Program-made: the position numbers and the translations under genes
Assembly (NCBI RefSeq): GCF_029227915.1
Contig: NC_079886.1
Coordinates: 1,798,001-1,862,000, forward strand
Direction of reading: 5' to 3'
Origin: Hydractinia symbiolongicarpus
Taxonomy: Eukaryota > Cnidaria > Hydrozoa > Anthoathecata > Hydractiniidae
DNA: 64,000 nt
In this document: positions 35,931 to 50,909 of the stretch, piece after piece
Position numbering within the stretch: position 1 is the stretch's first letter
Layout: every line of letters begins with the position of its first letter
Notes under the pieces: model-generated
Told to the model about the DNA's origin: nothing
Seen by the model: the letters and a program-made list of their open reading frames with translations, nothing else
Databases searched by the model: none

Positions 35931-38160
35931 ATGAGTTTACTCCCTGGGTACTTTCTTTATACACATTCGACTATACGGGCCGAGTACGGGATTTACGGGG
36001 AAACCGCAGGTTTTCGTTTGCAGGCGATTAAACTTCTTTTATTTAGCGTCTCATCAAAAGTGAAAACATTTTTGAAAACTACAAGTCTCATGCGTTTTAG
36101 TGGTGAAAAAATAATTTTAAAAATCGTTTGGGAAATCAGTTTACTCACAGGGTACTTTCTTTGTATACATTCGACTATAGGGGCCAAGCCTGGGATTTAC
36201 AGGAAATCGCGGGTTTTCGTTTGCCGGCGATTAAACTTCTTTTATTCAGCGTCTCATCAAAAATGAAAATATTTTTGAAAACTACAAGTCTCATGCGTTT
36301 TAGTGGTGAAAAAATAATTTAAAAAATCGTTCGGGAAATGAATTTACTCCCTGGGTACTTTCTTTGTATACTTTTGAATATACGGGCCGAGTGCGGGATT
36401 TACAGGAAATCGCGGGTTTTCGTTTGCCGGCGATTAAACTTCTTTTATTCAGCGTCTCATCAAAAATGAAAATATTTTGGAAAACTACAAGTCTCATGCG
36501 TTTTAGTGGTGAAACAATAATTTAAAAAATCATTCGGGAAATCAGTTTACTCCCTGGGTACTTTTTTTGTGTACTTTTGACTATACGGGCCGAGTACGGG
36601 ATTTACGGGAAATCGCGGGTTTTCGTTTGCCGGCGATTAAACTTCTTTTATTCAGCGTCTCATCAAAAATGAAAATATTTTTGAAAACTACAAGTCTCAT
36701 GCGTTTTAGTGGTGAAAAAATAATTTAAAAAATCGTTCGGGAAATGACTTTACTCCCTGGGTACTTTCTTTGTATACTTTTGACTATACGGGCCGAGTGC
36801 GGGATTTACGGGAAATCGCGGGTTTTCCTTTGCCGGCGATTAAACTTCTTTTATTTAGCGTCTTATCAAAAATGAAAACATTTTTGAAAACTACAAGTCT
36901 CATGCGTTTTAGTGGTGAAAAAATAATTTAAAAAATCGTTCGGGAAATGAGTTTACTCCTTGAGTACTTTCTTTGTATACTCTTGACTATACGGGCCGAG
37001 TACCGGATTTACGGGAAATCGCGGGTTTTCGTTTGCCGGCGATTAAACTTCTTTTATTCAGCGTCTTATCAAAAATGAAAACAATTTTGTAAACTACAAG
37101 TCTCATGCGTTTTAGTGTGAAAAAATAATTTGAAAAATCGTTCTGAAAATGAGTTTACCCACAAGGTACTTTCTTTGTATACATTCGACTATAGGGGCCA
37201 AGACCGGGATTTACGGGAAATCGCGGGTTTTCGTGTGCCGGCGATTAAACTTCTTTTATTCAGCGTCTCATCAAAAATGAAAACATTTTTGAAAACTACA
37301 AGTCTCATCCGTTTTAGTGGTGAAAAAATAATTTAAAAAATCATTCGGGAAATCAGTTTACTCCCTGGGTACTTTTTTTGTATACTTTTGACTATACGGG
37401 CCGAGTACGGAATTTAAGGGAAAGCGCGGGTTTTCGTTTGCCGGCGATTAAACTTCTTTTATTCAGCGTCTCATCAAAAATGAAAATATTTTTGAAAACT
37501 ACAAGTCTCATGCGTTTTAGTGGTGAAAAAATAATTTAAAAAATCGTTCGGGAAATGGATTTACTCCCTGGGTACTTTCTTTGTATACTTTTGACTCTGC
37601 GGGCCGAGTCCGGGATTTACGGGAAATCGCGGGTTTTCGTTTGCCGGCGATTAAACTTCTTTAATTTAGCGTTTCATCAAAAATGAAAACATTTTTTAAA
37701 ACTGCAAGTCTCATGCGTTTTAATGGTGAAAAAATAATTTAAAAAATCGTTCGGGAAATGAGTTTACTCCCTGGGTACTTTCTTTATACACATTCGACTA
37801 TACGGGCCGAGTACGGGATTTACGCGAAATCGCAGGTTTTCGTTTGCCGGCGATTAAACTTCTTTTATTTAGCGTCTCATCAAAAGTGAAAACATTTTTG
37901 AAAACTACAAGTCTCATGCGTTTTAGTGGTGAAAAAATAATTTAAAAAATCGTTCGGGAAATGAGTTAACTCCCTGGGTACCTTCTTTGTATACTTTTGA
38001 CTATACGGGCCGAGTACGGGATTTACGAGAAATCGCGGGTTTTCGTTTGCCGGCGATTAAACTTCTTTTATTTAGCGTCTCATCAAAAATAAAAACATTT
38101 TTGAAAACTACAAGTCTCATGCGTTTTAGTGGTGAAAAAATAATTTAAAAAATCGTTCGG

Positions 38161-39140
38161 GAAATGAGTTTACTTCCTGGGTACTTTCTTTGTATACATT
38201 CGACTATACGGGCCGAGTACGGGATTTACGGGAAATCGCGGGTTTTCGTTTGCTGTCGAATAAACTTCTTTTATTCAGCGTCTCATCAAAAATGAAAATA
38301 TTTTTTAAAACTACAAGTCTCATGCGTTTTAGTGGTGAAAAAATAATTTAAAAAATCGTTCGGGCAATGAATTTACTCCCTCGGTACTTTCTTTGTATAC
38401 TTTTGACTATACGGGCCGAGTCCGGGATTTACGGGAAATCGCGGGTTTTCGTTTGCCGGCGATTAAACTTCTTTTATTTAGCGTCTCATCAAAAATGAAA
38501 ACATCTTTGAAAACTACAAGTCTCATGCGTTTTAGTGGTGAAAAAATAATTTAAAAAATCGTTCCGGAAATGAGTTTACTCCCTGGGTACTTTCTTTGTA
38601 TACTTTTGACTATACGGGCCGAGTACCGGATTTACGGGAAATCGCGGGTTTTCGTTTGCCGGCGATTAAACTTCTTTTTATCAGCGTCTTATCAAAAATG
38701 AAAACATTTTTGAAAGCTACAAGTCTCATGCGTGTTAGTGGTGAAAAAATAATTTAAAAAATCGTTCTGAAAATGAGTTTACTCACAGGGTACTTTCTTT
38801 TTATACATCGACTATAGGGGCCAAGCCCGGGATTTACAGGAAATCGCGGGTTTTCGTTTGCCGTTGATTAAACTTCTTTTATTCAGCGTCTCATCAAATA
38901 TGAAAATATTTTTGAAAACTACAGGTCTCACGCGTTTAAGTGCTGAAAAAATAATTTAAAAAATCGTTCGGGAAATGAGTTTACTCCCTGGGTACTTTCT
39001 TTATATACATTCGACTATACGGGCCGGAAACGGGATTTACGGGAAATTGCGGGTTTTCGTTTGCCGGCGATTAAACTTCTTCTATTTAGCGTCTCATCAA
39101 AAATTAAAACATTTTTAAATACTACAAGTCTCATGCGTTT
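38161..39140 (+). repeat. Divergent monomers between two HOR domains
   Basis: About five monomers carrying many private changes: TTTGCTGTCGAATAAAC near 38250, GGGCAATGAATTTACTCCCTC near 38365, CGTTCCGGAAATG near 38562, CTTTTTATCAGCG near 38675, TATACATCGAC with a base lost near 38808, TGCCGTTGATTAAAC near 38870, ACGCGTTTAAGTGC near 38930 and GGGCCGGAAACGGG near 39020. These combinations do not recur elsewhere in the window, unlike monomers in the HOR blocks. Confidence 0.7.
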
Positions 39141-42100
39141 TAGTGGTGAAAAAATAATTTTAAAAATCGTTCGGGAAATGAATTTACTCCCTGGGTACTT
39201 TCTTTGTATACTTTTGACTCTGCGGGCCGAGTCCGGGATTTACGGGAAATCGCGGGGTTTCGTTTGCCGGCGATTAAACTTCTTTTATTCAGCGTCTCAT
39301 CAAAAATGAAAATATTTTTGAAAACTACAAGTCTCATGCGTTTTAGTGGTGAAAAAATAATTTAAAAAATCGTTCGGGCAATGAATTTACTCCCTCGGTA
39401 CTTTCTTTGTATACTTTTGACTATACGGGCCGAGTCCGGGATTTACGGGAAATCGCGGGTTTTCGTTTGCCGGCGATTAAACTTCTTTTATTCAGCGTCT
39501 CATTAAAAATGAAAATATTTTTGAAAACTACAAGTCTCATGCGTTTTAGTGGTGAAAAAATAATTTAAAAAATCGTTCGGGTAATGAATTTACTCCCTGG
39601 GTACTTTCTTTGCATACTTTTGACTATACGGGCCGAGTACGGGATTTACGGGAAATCGCGGGTTTTCGTTTGCCGGCGATTAAACTTCTTTTATTCAGCG
39701 TCTCATCAAAAATGAAAACATTTTTGAAAACTACAAGTCTCATGCGTTTTAGTGGTGAAAAATAATTTAAAAAATCGTTCGGGAAATGAGTTTACTCCCT
39801 GGGTACTTTCTTTGTATACTTTTGACTATATGGGCCGAGTACGGGATTTACGGGAAATCGCGGGTTTTCGTTTGCCCGCGATTAAACTTCTTTTATTCAG
39901 CGTCTCATCAAAAATGAAAATATTTTTGAAAACTACAAGTCTCATGCGTTTTAGTGGTGAAAAAATAATTTAAAAAATCGTTCGGGAAATGAATTTACTC
40001 CCTGGGTACTTTCTTTGCATACTTTTGACTATACGGGCCGAGTGCGGAATTTACGGGAAATCGCGGGTTTTCCTTTGCCGGCGATTAAACTTCTTTTATT
40101 TAGCGTCTTATCAAAAATGAAAACATTTTTGAAAACTACAAGTCTCATGCGTTTTAGTGGTGAAAAAATAATTTGAAAAATCGTTCTGAAAATGAGTTTA
40201 CCCACAAGGTACTTTCTTTGTATACATTCGACTATAGGGGCCAAGCCCCGGATTTACAGGAAATCGCGGGTTTCGTTTGCCGGCGATTGAACTTCTTTTA
40301 TTTAGCGTCTCATCAAAAATGAAAATGTTTTTGAAAACTACAAGTCTCATCCGTTTTAGTGGTGAAAAAATAATTTAAAAAATCATTCGGGAAATCAGTT
40401 TACTCCCTGGGTACTTTTTTTGTATACTTTTGACCATACGGGCCGAGTACGGGATTTACGGGAAAGCGCGGGTTTTAGTTTGCCGGCGATTAAAATTCTT
40501 TTATTCAGCGTCTCATCAAAAATGAAAATTGTTTTAAAAACTACAAGTCTCATGCGTTTTAGTGGTGAAAAAATAATTTTAAAAATCGTTCGGGAAATGA
40601 ATTTACTCCCTGGGTACTTTCTTTGTATACTTTTGACTCTGCGGGCCGAGTCCGGGATTTACGGGAAATCGCGGGATTTCGTTTGCCGGCGATTAAACTT
40701 CTTTAATTTAGCGTTTCATCAAAAATGAAAACATTTTTAAAACTACAAGTTTCATGCGTTTTACTGGTGAAAAAATAATTTAAAAAATCGTTCGGGAAAT
40801 GAGTTTACTCTCTGGATACTTTCTTTATACACAATCGACTATACGGGCCGAGTACGGGATTTACGGGAAATCGCAGGTTTTCGTTTGCCGGCGATTAAAC
40901 TTCCTTTATTTAGCGTTTCATCAAAAGTGAAAACATTTTTGAAAACTACAAGTCTCATGCGTTTTAGTGGTAAAAAAATAATTTAAAAAATCGTTCGGGA
41001 AATGAGTTTACTCCCTGGGTACTTTCTTTGTATACTTTTGACTATACGGGCCGAGTACGGGATTTACGGGAAATCGCGCGTTTTCGTTTGCCGGCGATTA
41101 AACTTCTTTTATTTAGCGTCTCATCAAAAATAAAAACATTTTTGAAAACTACAAGTCTCATGCGTTTTAGTGGTGAAAAAATAATTTAAAAAATCGTTCG
41201 GGAAATGAGTTTACTCCCTGGGTACTTTCTTTGTATACTTTTGACTATACAGGCCGAGTACGGGATTTACGGGAAATCGCGTATTTTCGTTTGCCGGCGA
41301 TTAAACTTCTTTTATTTAGCGTTTCATCAAAAATGAAAACATTTTTGAAAACTACAAGTGTCTTGCGTTTTAGTGGTGAAAAAATAATTTAAAAAGTCGT
41401 TCGGGAAATGAGTTTACTCCCTGGGTACTTTCTTTGTATAATTTTGACTATACGGGCCGAGTACGGGATTTACGGGAAATCGCGGGTTTTCGTTTGCCGG
41501 CGATTAAACTTCTTTTATTCAGCGTCTCATCAATAATGAAAATATTTTTGAAAACTACAAGTCTCATCCGTTTTAGTGGTGAAAAAATAATTTAAAAAAT
41601 CATTCGGGAAATCAGTTTACTCCCTGGGTACTTTTTTTGTATACTTTTGACTATACGGGCCGAGTACGGGATTTACGGGAAAGCGCGGGTTTTCGTTTGC
41701 CGGCGATTAAACTTCTTTTATTCAGCGTCTCATCAAAAATGAAAATATTTTCAAAAACTACAAGTCTCATGCGTTTTAGTGGTGATAAAATAATTTAAAA
41801 AATCGTTCGGGAAATGAATTTACTCCCTGGGTACTTTCTTTGTATACTTTTGACTCTGCGGGCCGAGTCCGGGATTTACGGGAAATCGCGGGGTTTCGTT
41901 TGCCGGCGATTAAACTTCTTTAATTTAGCGTTTCATCAAAAATGAAAATATTTTTTAAAACTACAAGTTTCATGCGTTTTAGTGGTGAAAAAATAATTTA
42001 AAAAATCGTTCGGGAAATGAGTTTACTCCCTGGGTACTTTCTTTATACACACTCGACTATACGGGCCGAGTACGGGATTTACGGGAAATCGCAGGTTTTC

Positions 42101-42384
42101 GTTTGCCGGCGATTAAACTTCTTTTATTTAGCGTCTCATCAAAAGTGAAAACTATTTTGAAAACTACAAGTCTCATGCGTTTTAGTGGTAAAAAAATAAT
42201 TTAAAAAATCGTTCGGGAAATGAGTTTACTCCCTGGGTACTTTCTTTGTATAGTTTTGACTATACGGGCCGAGTACGGGATTTACGGGAAATCGCGCGTT
42301 TTCGTTTGCCGGCGATTAAACTTCTTTTATTTATCGTCTCATCAAAAATAAAAACATTTTTGAAAACTACAAGTCTCATGCGTT

Positions 42385-45300
42385 TTAGTGGTGAAAAAAT
42401 AATTTAAAAAATCGTTCGGAAAATGAGTTTACTCCCTGGGTACTTTCTTTATATACTTTTGACAATACCGGCCGAGTACCGGATTTACGGGAAATCGCGA
42501 GTTTTCGTTTGCCGGCGATTAAACTTCTTTTATTCAGCGTCTTATCAAAAATGAAAACATTTTTGAAAACTACAAGTCTCATGCGTTTTAGTGGTGAAAA
42601 AATAATTTAAAAAATCGTTCGGGAAATGAGTTTACTCCCTGGGTACTTTCTTTGTATAGTTTTGACTATACGGGCCGAGTCCGGGATTTAGGGGAAATCG
42701 CGGGTTTTCGTTTGCCGGCGAATAAACTTCATTTATTTGGCGTCTCATCAAAAATGAAAACATTTTTAAAAACTACAAGTCTCGTGCGTTTTAGTGGTGA
42801 AAAATAATTTAAAAAATCGTTCGGGAAATGAGTTTACTCCCTGGGTACTTTCTTTGTATACCTTTGACTGTATGGGCCGAGTACGGGATTTACGGGAAAT
42901 CGCGGGTTTTCGTTTGCCGGTGATTAAACTTCTTTTATTCAGCGTCTCATCAAAAATGAAAATATTTTTGAAAACTACAAGTCTCATGCGTTTTAGTGAA
43001 GAAAAAATAATTTAAAAAATCGTTCGGGCCATAAATTTACTCCCTGGGTACTTTCTTTGCATACTTTTGACTATACGGGCCGAGTGCGGAATTTACGGGA
43101 AATCGCAGGTTTTCCTTTGCCGGCGATTAAACTTCTTTTATTTAGCGTCTTATCAAAAATGAAAACATTTTTGAAAACTACAAGTCTCATGCGTTTTAGT
43201 GGTGAAAAAATGATTTGAAAAATCGTTCTGAAAATGAGTTTACTCCCTGGGTACTTTCTTTATATACTTTTGATTATACCGGCCGAGTAGCGGATTTACG
43301 GGAAATCGCGAGTTTTCGTTTGCCGGCGATTAAACTTCTTTTATTCAGCGTCTTATCAAAAATGAAAACATTTTTGAAAACTACAAGTCTCATGCGTTTT
43401 AGTGGTGAAAAAATAATTTAAAAAATCGTTCGGGAAATGAGTTTACTCCCTGGGTACTTTCTTTGTATACTTTTGACCATTCGGGCCGAGTCCGGGATTT
43501 ACGGGAAATCGCGGGTTTTCGTTTGCCGGCGATTAAACTTCTTTTATTTAACGTTTCATCAAAAATGAAAACATTTTTGAAAACTACAAGTGTCATGCGT
43601 TTTAGTGGTGAAAAAATAATTTAAAAAATCGTTCGGGAAATGAGTTTACTCCCTGGGTACTTTCTTTATACACATTCGACTATACGGGCCGAGTACGGGA
43701 TTTACGGGAAATCGCAGGTTTTCGTTTGCCGGCGATTAAACTTCTTTTATTTAGCGTCTCATCAAAAGTGAAAACATTTTTGAAAACTACAAGTCTCATG
43801 CGTTTTAGTGGTAAAAAAATAATTTAAAAAATCGTTCGGGAAATGAGTTTACTCCCCGGGTACTTTCTTTGTATACTTTTAACTATACGGGCCGAGTACG
43901 GGATTTACGGGAAATCGCGCGTTTTCGTTTGCCGGCGATTAAACTTCTTTTATTTATCGTCTCATCAAAAATAAAAACATTTTTAAAAACTACAAGTCTC
44001 ATGCGTTTTAGTGGTGAAAAAATAATTTAAAAAATCGTTCGGGAAATGAGTTTACTCCCTGGGTACTTTCTTTATATACTTTTGACAATACCGGCCGAGT
44101 ACCGGATTTACGGGAAATCGCGAGTTTTCGTTTGCCGGCAATTAAACTTCTTTTATTCAGCGTCTTATCAAAAATGAAAACATTTTTGAAAACTACAAGT
44201 CTCATGCGTTTTAGTGGTGAAAAAATAATTTAAAAAATCGTTCGGGAAATGAGTTTACTCCCTGGGTACTTTCTTTGTATAATTTTGACTATACGGGCCG
44301 AGTCCGGGATTTAGGGGAAATCGCGGGTTTTCGTTTGCCGGCGAATAAACTTCATTTATTTAGCGTCTCATCAACAATGAAAACATTTTTAAAAACTTCA
44401 AGTCTCGTGCGTTTTAGTGGTGAAAAATAATTTAAAAAATCGTTCGGGAAATGAGTTTACTGCCTGGGTACTTTCTTTGTATACTTTTGACTATATGGGC
44501 CGAGTACGGGATTTACGGGAAATCGCGGGTTTTCGTTTGCCGGCGATTAAACTTCTTTTATTCAGCGTCTCATCAAAAATGAAAATATTTTTGAAAACTA
44601 CAAGTGTCATGCGTTTTAGTGGTGAAAAAATAATTTAAAAAATCGTTCGGGAAATGAGTTTACTCCCTGGGTACTTTCTTTATACACATTCGACTATACG
44701 GGCCGAGTACGGGATTTACGGGAAATCGCAGGTTTTCGTTTGCCGGCGATTAAACTTCTTTTATTTAGCGTCTCATCAAAAGTGAAAACATTTTGGAAAA
44801 CTACAAGTCTCATGCGTTTTAGTGGTAAAAAAATAATTTAAAAAATCGTTCGGGAAATGAGTTTACTCCCTGGGTACTTTCTTTGTATACTTTTAACTAT
44901 ACGGGCCGAGTACGGGATTTACGGGAAATCGCGCGTTTTCGTTTGCCGGCGATTAAACTTCTTTTATTTATCGTCTCATCAAAAATAAAAACATTTTTGA
45001 AAACTACAAGTCTCATGCGTTTTAGTGGTGAAAAAATAATTTAAAAAATCGTTCGGGAAATGAGTTTACTCCCTGGGTACTTTCTTTATATACTTTTGAC
45101 AATACCGGCCGAGTACCGGATTTACGGGAAATCGCGAGTTTTCGTTTGCCGGCAATTAAACTTCTTTTATTCAGCGTCTTATCAAAAATGAAAACCTTTT
45201 TGAAAACTACAAGTCTCATGCGTTTTAGTGGTGAAAAAATAATTTAAAAAATCGTTCGGGAAATGAGTTTACTCCCTGGGTACTTTCTTTGTATAATTTT

Positions 45301-46233
45301 GACTATACGGGCCGAGTCCGGGATTTAGGGGAAATCGCGGGTTTTCGTTTGCCGGCGAATAAACTTCATTTATTTAGCGTCTCATCAAAAATGAAAACAT
45401 TTTTAAAAACTTCAAGTCTCCTGCGTTTTAGTGGTGAAAAATAATTTAAAAAATCGTTCGGGAAATGAGTTTACTGCCTGGGTACTTTCTTTGTATACTT
45501 TTGACTATATGGGCCGAGTACGGGATTTACGGGAAATCGCGGGTTTTCGTTTGCCGGCGATTAAACTTCTTTTATTCAGCGTCTCATCAAAAATGAAAAT
45601 ATTTTTGAAAACTACAAGTCTCATGCGTTTTAGTGAAGAAAAAATAATTTAAAAAATCGTTCGGGACATGAATTTACTCCCTGGGTACTTTCTTTGCATA
45701 CTTTTGACTATACGGGCCGAGTGCGGGATTTACGGGAAATCGCAGGTTTTCCTTTGCCGGCGATTAAACTTCTTTTATTTAGCGTCTTATCAAAAATGAA
45801 AACATTTTTGAAAACTACAAGTCTCATGCGTTTTAGTGGTGAAAAAATGATTTGAAAAATCGTTCTGAAAATGAGTTTACTCCCTGGGTACTTTCTTTAT
45901 ATACTTTTGACTATACCGGCCGAGTACCGGATTTACGGGAAATCGCGAGTTTTCGTTTGCCGGCGATTAAACTTCTTTTATTCAGCGTTTTATCAAAAAT
46001 GAAAACATTTTTGAAAACTACAAGTCTCATGCGTTTTAGTGGTGAAAAAATAATTTAAAAAATCGTTCGGGAAATGAGTTTACTCCCTGGGTACTTTCTT
46101 TGTATACTTTTGACCATACGGGCCGAGTCCGGGATTTACGGGAAATCGCGGGTTTTCGTTTGCCGGCGATTAAACTTCTTTTATTTAACGTTTCATCAAA
46201 AATGAAAACATTTTTGAAAACTACAAGTGTCAT
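42385..46233 (+). repeat. HOR blocks with 8-, 5- and 13-monomer spacings
   Basis: The monomer with GACAATACCGGCC and GTACCGG occurs at 42385, 44008 and 45022 (spacings 1,623 and 1,014 bp). The companion monomer with ACTATATGGGCC (ACTGTATGGGCC in the first copy) occurs at 42794, 44417 and 45431 with the same spacings. A third landmark occurs at 43215 and 45852 (2,637 bp, thirteen monomers). Together they show nested block duplications. Confidence 0.78.
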
Positions 46234-47689
46234 GCGTTTTAGTGGTGAAAAAATAATTTAAAAAATCGTTCGGGAAATGAGTTTACTCCCTGGGTACTTT
46301 CTTTGTATAATTTTGACTACACGGGCCGAGTCCGGGATTTAGGGGAAATCGCGGGTTTTCGTTTGCCGGCGAATAAACTTCATTTATTTAGCGTCTCATC
46401 AAAAATGAAAACATTTTTAAAAACTACAAGTCTCATGCGTTTTAGTGAAGAAAAAATAATTTAAAAAATCGTTCGGGAAATGAATTTACTCCCTGGGTAC
46501 TTTCTTTGCATAGTTTTGACTATACGGGCCGAGTGCGGGATTTACGGGAAATCGCGGGTTTTCCTTTGCCGGCGATTAAACTTCTTTTATTTAGCGTCTT
46601 ATCAAAAATGAAAACATTTTTGAAAACTACAAGTCTCATGCGTTTTAGTGGTGAAAAAATGATTTGAAAAATCGTTCTGAAAGTGAGTTTACCCACAAGG
46701 TACTTTCTTTGTATACATTCGACTATAGGGGCCAAGCCCGGGATTTACAGGAAATCGCGGGTTTTCGTTTGCCGGCGATTAAACTTCTTTTATTCAGCGT
46801 CTCATCAAAAATGAAAATATTTTTAAAAACTGCAAGTCTCATCCGTTTTAGTGGTGAAAAAATAATTTAAAAAATCATTCGGGAAATCAGTTTACTCCCT
46901 GGGTACTTTTTTTGTATACTTTTGACTATACGGGCCGAGTACGGGATTTACGGGAAAGCGCGGGTTTTCGTTTGCCGGCGATTAAACTTCTTTTATTCAG
47001 CGTCTCATCAAAAATGAAAATATTTTTGAAAACTACAAGTCTCATGCGTTTTAGTGGTGAAAAAATAATTTAAAAAATCGTTCGGGAAATGAATTTACTC
47101 CCTGGGTACTTTCTTTGTATACTTTTGACTCTGCGGGCCGAGTCCGGGATTTACGGGAAATCGCGGGTTTTCGTTTGCCGGCGATTAAACTTCTTTAATT
47201 TAGCGCTTCATCAAAAATGAAAACATTTTTTAAAACTACAAGTCTCATGCGTTTTAGTGGTGAAAAAATAATTTAAAAAATCGTTCGGGAAATGAGTTTA
47301 CTCCCTGGGTACTTTCTTTATACACATTCGACTATACGGGCCGAGTACGGGATTTACGGGAAATCGCAGGTTTTCGTTTGCCGGCGATTAAACTTCTTTT
47401 ATTCAGCGTCTCATCAAAAATGAAAATATTTTTGAAAACTACAAGTCTCATGCGTTTTAGTGGTGAAAAAATAATTTAAAAAATCGTTCGGGAAATGAAT
47501 TTACTCCCTGGGTACTTTCTTTGTATACTTTTGACTCTGCGGGCCGAGTCCGGGATTTACGGGAAATCGCGGGTTTTCGTTTGCCGGCGATTAAACTTCT
47601 TTAATTTAGCGCTTCATCAAAAATGAAAACATTTTTTAAAACTACAAGTCTCATGCGTTTTAGTGGTGAAAAAATAATTTAAAAAATCG

Positions 47690-50340
47690 TTCGGGAAATG
47701 AGTTTACTCCCTGGGTACTTTCTTTATACACATTCGACTATACGGGCCGAGTACGGGATTTACGGGAAATCGCAGGTTTTCGTTTGCCGGCGATTAAACT
47801 TCTTTTATTTAGCGTCTCATTAAAAGTGAAAACATTTTTGAAAACTACAAGTCTCATGCGTTTTAGTGGTAAAAAAATAATTTAAAAAATCGTTTGGGAA
47901 ATGAGTTTACTCCCTGGGTACTTTCTTTGTATACTTTTGACTATACAGGCCGAGTACGGGATTTACGGGAAATCGCGCGTTTTCGTTTGCCGGTGATTAA
48001 ACTTCTTTTATTTAGCGTCTCATCAAAAATAAAAACATTTTTGAAAACTACAAGTCTCATGCGTTTTAGTGGTGAAAAAATAATTTAAAAAATCGTTCGG
48101 GAAATGAGTTTACTCCCTGGGTACTTTCTTTGTATACTTTTGACTATATGGGCCGAGTACAGGATTTACGGGAAATCGCGGGTTTTCGTTTGCCGGCGAT
48201 TAAACTTCTTTTATTGAGCGTCTCATCAAAAATGAAAATATTTTCAAAAACTACAAGTCTCATGCGTTTTAGTGGTGATAAAATAATTTAAAAAATCGTT
48301 CGGGAAATAAATTTACTCCCTGGGTACTTTCTTTGTATACTTTTGACTCTGCGGGCCGAGTCCGGGATTTACGGGAAATCGCGGGGTTTCGTTTGCCGAC
48401 GATTAAACTTCTTTAATTTAGCGTTTCATCAAAAATGAAAACATTTTTTAAAACTACAAGTTTCATGCGTTTTAGTGGTGAAAAAACAATTTAAAAAATC
48501 GTTCGGGAAATGAGTTTACTCCCTGGGTACTTTCTTTATACACATTCGACTATACGGGCCGAGTACGGGATTTACGGGAAATCGCAGGTTTTCGTTTGCC
48601 GGCGATTAAACTTCTTTTATTCAGCGTCTCATCAAAAATGAAAATATTTTTGAAAACTACAAGTCTCATCCGTTTTAGTGGTGAAAAAATAATTTAAAAA
48701 ATCATTCGGGAAATCAGTTTACTCCCTGGGTACTTTTTTTGTATACTTTTGACTATACTGGCCGAGTACGGGATTTACGGGAAAGCGCGGGTTTTCGTTT
48801 GCCGGCGATTAAACTTCTTTTATTCAGCGTCTCATCAAAAATGAAAATATTTTTGAAAACTACAAGTCTCATGCGTTTTAGTGGTGAAAAAATAATTTAA
48901 AAAATCGTTCGGGAAATGAATTTACTCCCTGGGTACTTTCTTTGTATACTTTTGACTCTGCGGGCCGAGTCCGGGATTTACGGGAAATCGCGGGTTTTCG
49001 TTTGCCGGCGATTAAACTTCTTTAATTTAGCGCTTCATCAAAAATGAAAACATTTTTTAAAACTACAAGTCTCATGCGTTTTAGTGGCGAATAAATAATT
49101 TAAAAAATCGTTCGGGAAATGAGTTTATTCCCTGGGTACTTTCTTTATACACATTCGACTATACGGGCCGAGTACGGGATTTACGGGAAATCGCAGGTTT
49201 TCGTTTGCCGGCGATTAAACTTCTTTTATTTAGCGTCTCATTAAAAGTGAAAACATTTTTGAAAACTACAAGTCTCATGCGTTTTAGTGGTAAAAAAATA
49301 ATTTAAAAAATCGTTCGGGAAATGAGTTTACTCCCTGGGTACTTTCTCTGTATACTTTTGACTATACAGGCCGAGTACGGGATTTACGGGAAATCGCGCG
49401 TTTTCGTTTGCCGGTGATTAAACTTCTTTTATTTAGCGTCTCATCAAAAATAAAAACATTTTTGAAAACTACAAGTCTCATGCGTTTTAGTGGTGAAAAA
49501 ATAATTTAAAAAATCGTTCGGGAAATGAGTTTACTCCCTGGGTACTTTCTTTGTATACTTTTGACTATATGGGCCGAGTACGGGATTTACGGGAAATCGC
49601 AGGTTTTCGTTTGCCGGCGATTAAACTTCTTTTATTCAGCGTCTTATTAAAAAATGAAAATATTTTTGAAAACTACAAGTCTCATGCGTTTTAGTGAAGA
49701 AAAAATAATTTAAAAAATCGTTCGGGAAATGAATTTACTCCCTGGGTACTTTCTTTGCATAGTTTTGACTATACGGGCCGAGTGCTGGATTTACGGGAAA
49801 TCGCGGGTTTTCGCTTGCCGGCGATTAAACTTCTTTTATTGAGCGTCTCATCAAAAATGAAAATATTTTCAAAAACTACAAGTCTCATGCGTTTTAGTGG
49901 TGATAAAATAATTTAAAAAATCGTTGGGGAAATGAATCTACTCCCTGGGTACTTTCTTTGTATACTTTTGACTCTGCGGGCCGAGTCCGGGATTTACGGG
50001 AAATCGCGGGGTTTCGTTTGCCGGCGATTAAACTTCTTTAATTTAGCGTTTCATCAAAAATGAAAACATTTTTTAAAACTACAAGTTTCATGCGTTTTAG
50101 TGGTGAAAAAATAATTTAAAAAATCGTTCGGGAATAGAGTTTACTCCCTGGGTACTTTCTTTATACACATTCGACTATACGGGCCGAGTACGGGATTTAC
50201 GGGAAATCGCAGGTTTTCGTTTGCCGGCGATTAAACTTCTTTTATTTAGCGTCTCATCAAAAGTGAAAACATTTTTGAAAACTACAAGTCTCATGCGTTT
50301 TAGTGGTGAAAAAATAATTTAAAAAATCGTTCGGGAAATG
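47690..50340 (+). repeat. Segment of a roughly 7.3-kb super-duplication, copy 1
   Basis: Rare variants here, including AAATAAATTTACTCCC with TTTGCCGACGATT near 48300-48410, GTTTATTCCCTGGG near 49131, TTTGCATAG with GTGCTGGATT near 49757 and GGGAATAGAGTTT near 50130, recur in the same order about 7,300 bp later. This spans about 36 monomers, far above the local HOR period. Confidence 0.7.
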
Positions 50341-50909
50341 AGTTTACTCCCTGGGTACTTTCTTTATACACATTCGACTATACGGGCCGAGTACGGGATT
50401 TACGGGAAATCGCAGGTTTTCGTTTGCCGGCGATGAAACTTCTTTTATTTAGCATCTCATTAAAAGTGAAAACATTTTTGAAAACTACAAGTCTCATGCG
50501 TTTTAGTGGTAAAAAAATAATTTAAAAAATCGTTCGGGAAATGAGTTTACTCCCTGGGTACTTTCTTTGTATACTTTTGACTATACAGGCCGAGTACGGG
50601 ATTTACGGGAAATCGCGCGTTTTCGTTTGCCGGTGATTAAACTTCTTTTATTTAGCGTCTCATCAAAAATAAAAACATTTTTGAAAACTACAAGTCTCAT
50701 GCGTTTTAGTGGTGAAAGAATAATTTAAAAATTCGTTCGGGAAATGAGTTTACTCCCTGGGTAATTTCTTTGTATACTTTTGACTATATGGGCCGAGTAC
50801 AGGATTTACGGGAAATCGCGGGTTTTCGTTTGCAAGCGATTAAACTTCTTTTATTTATGCGTCTCATCAAAAATGAAAATATTTTCAAAAACTACAAGTC
50901 TCATGCGTT

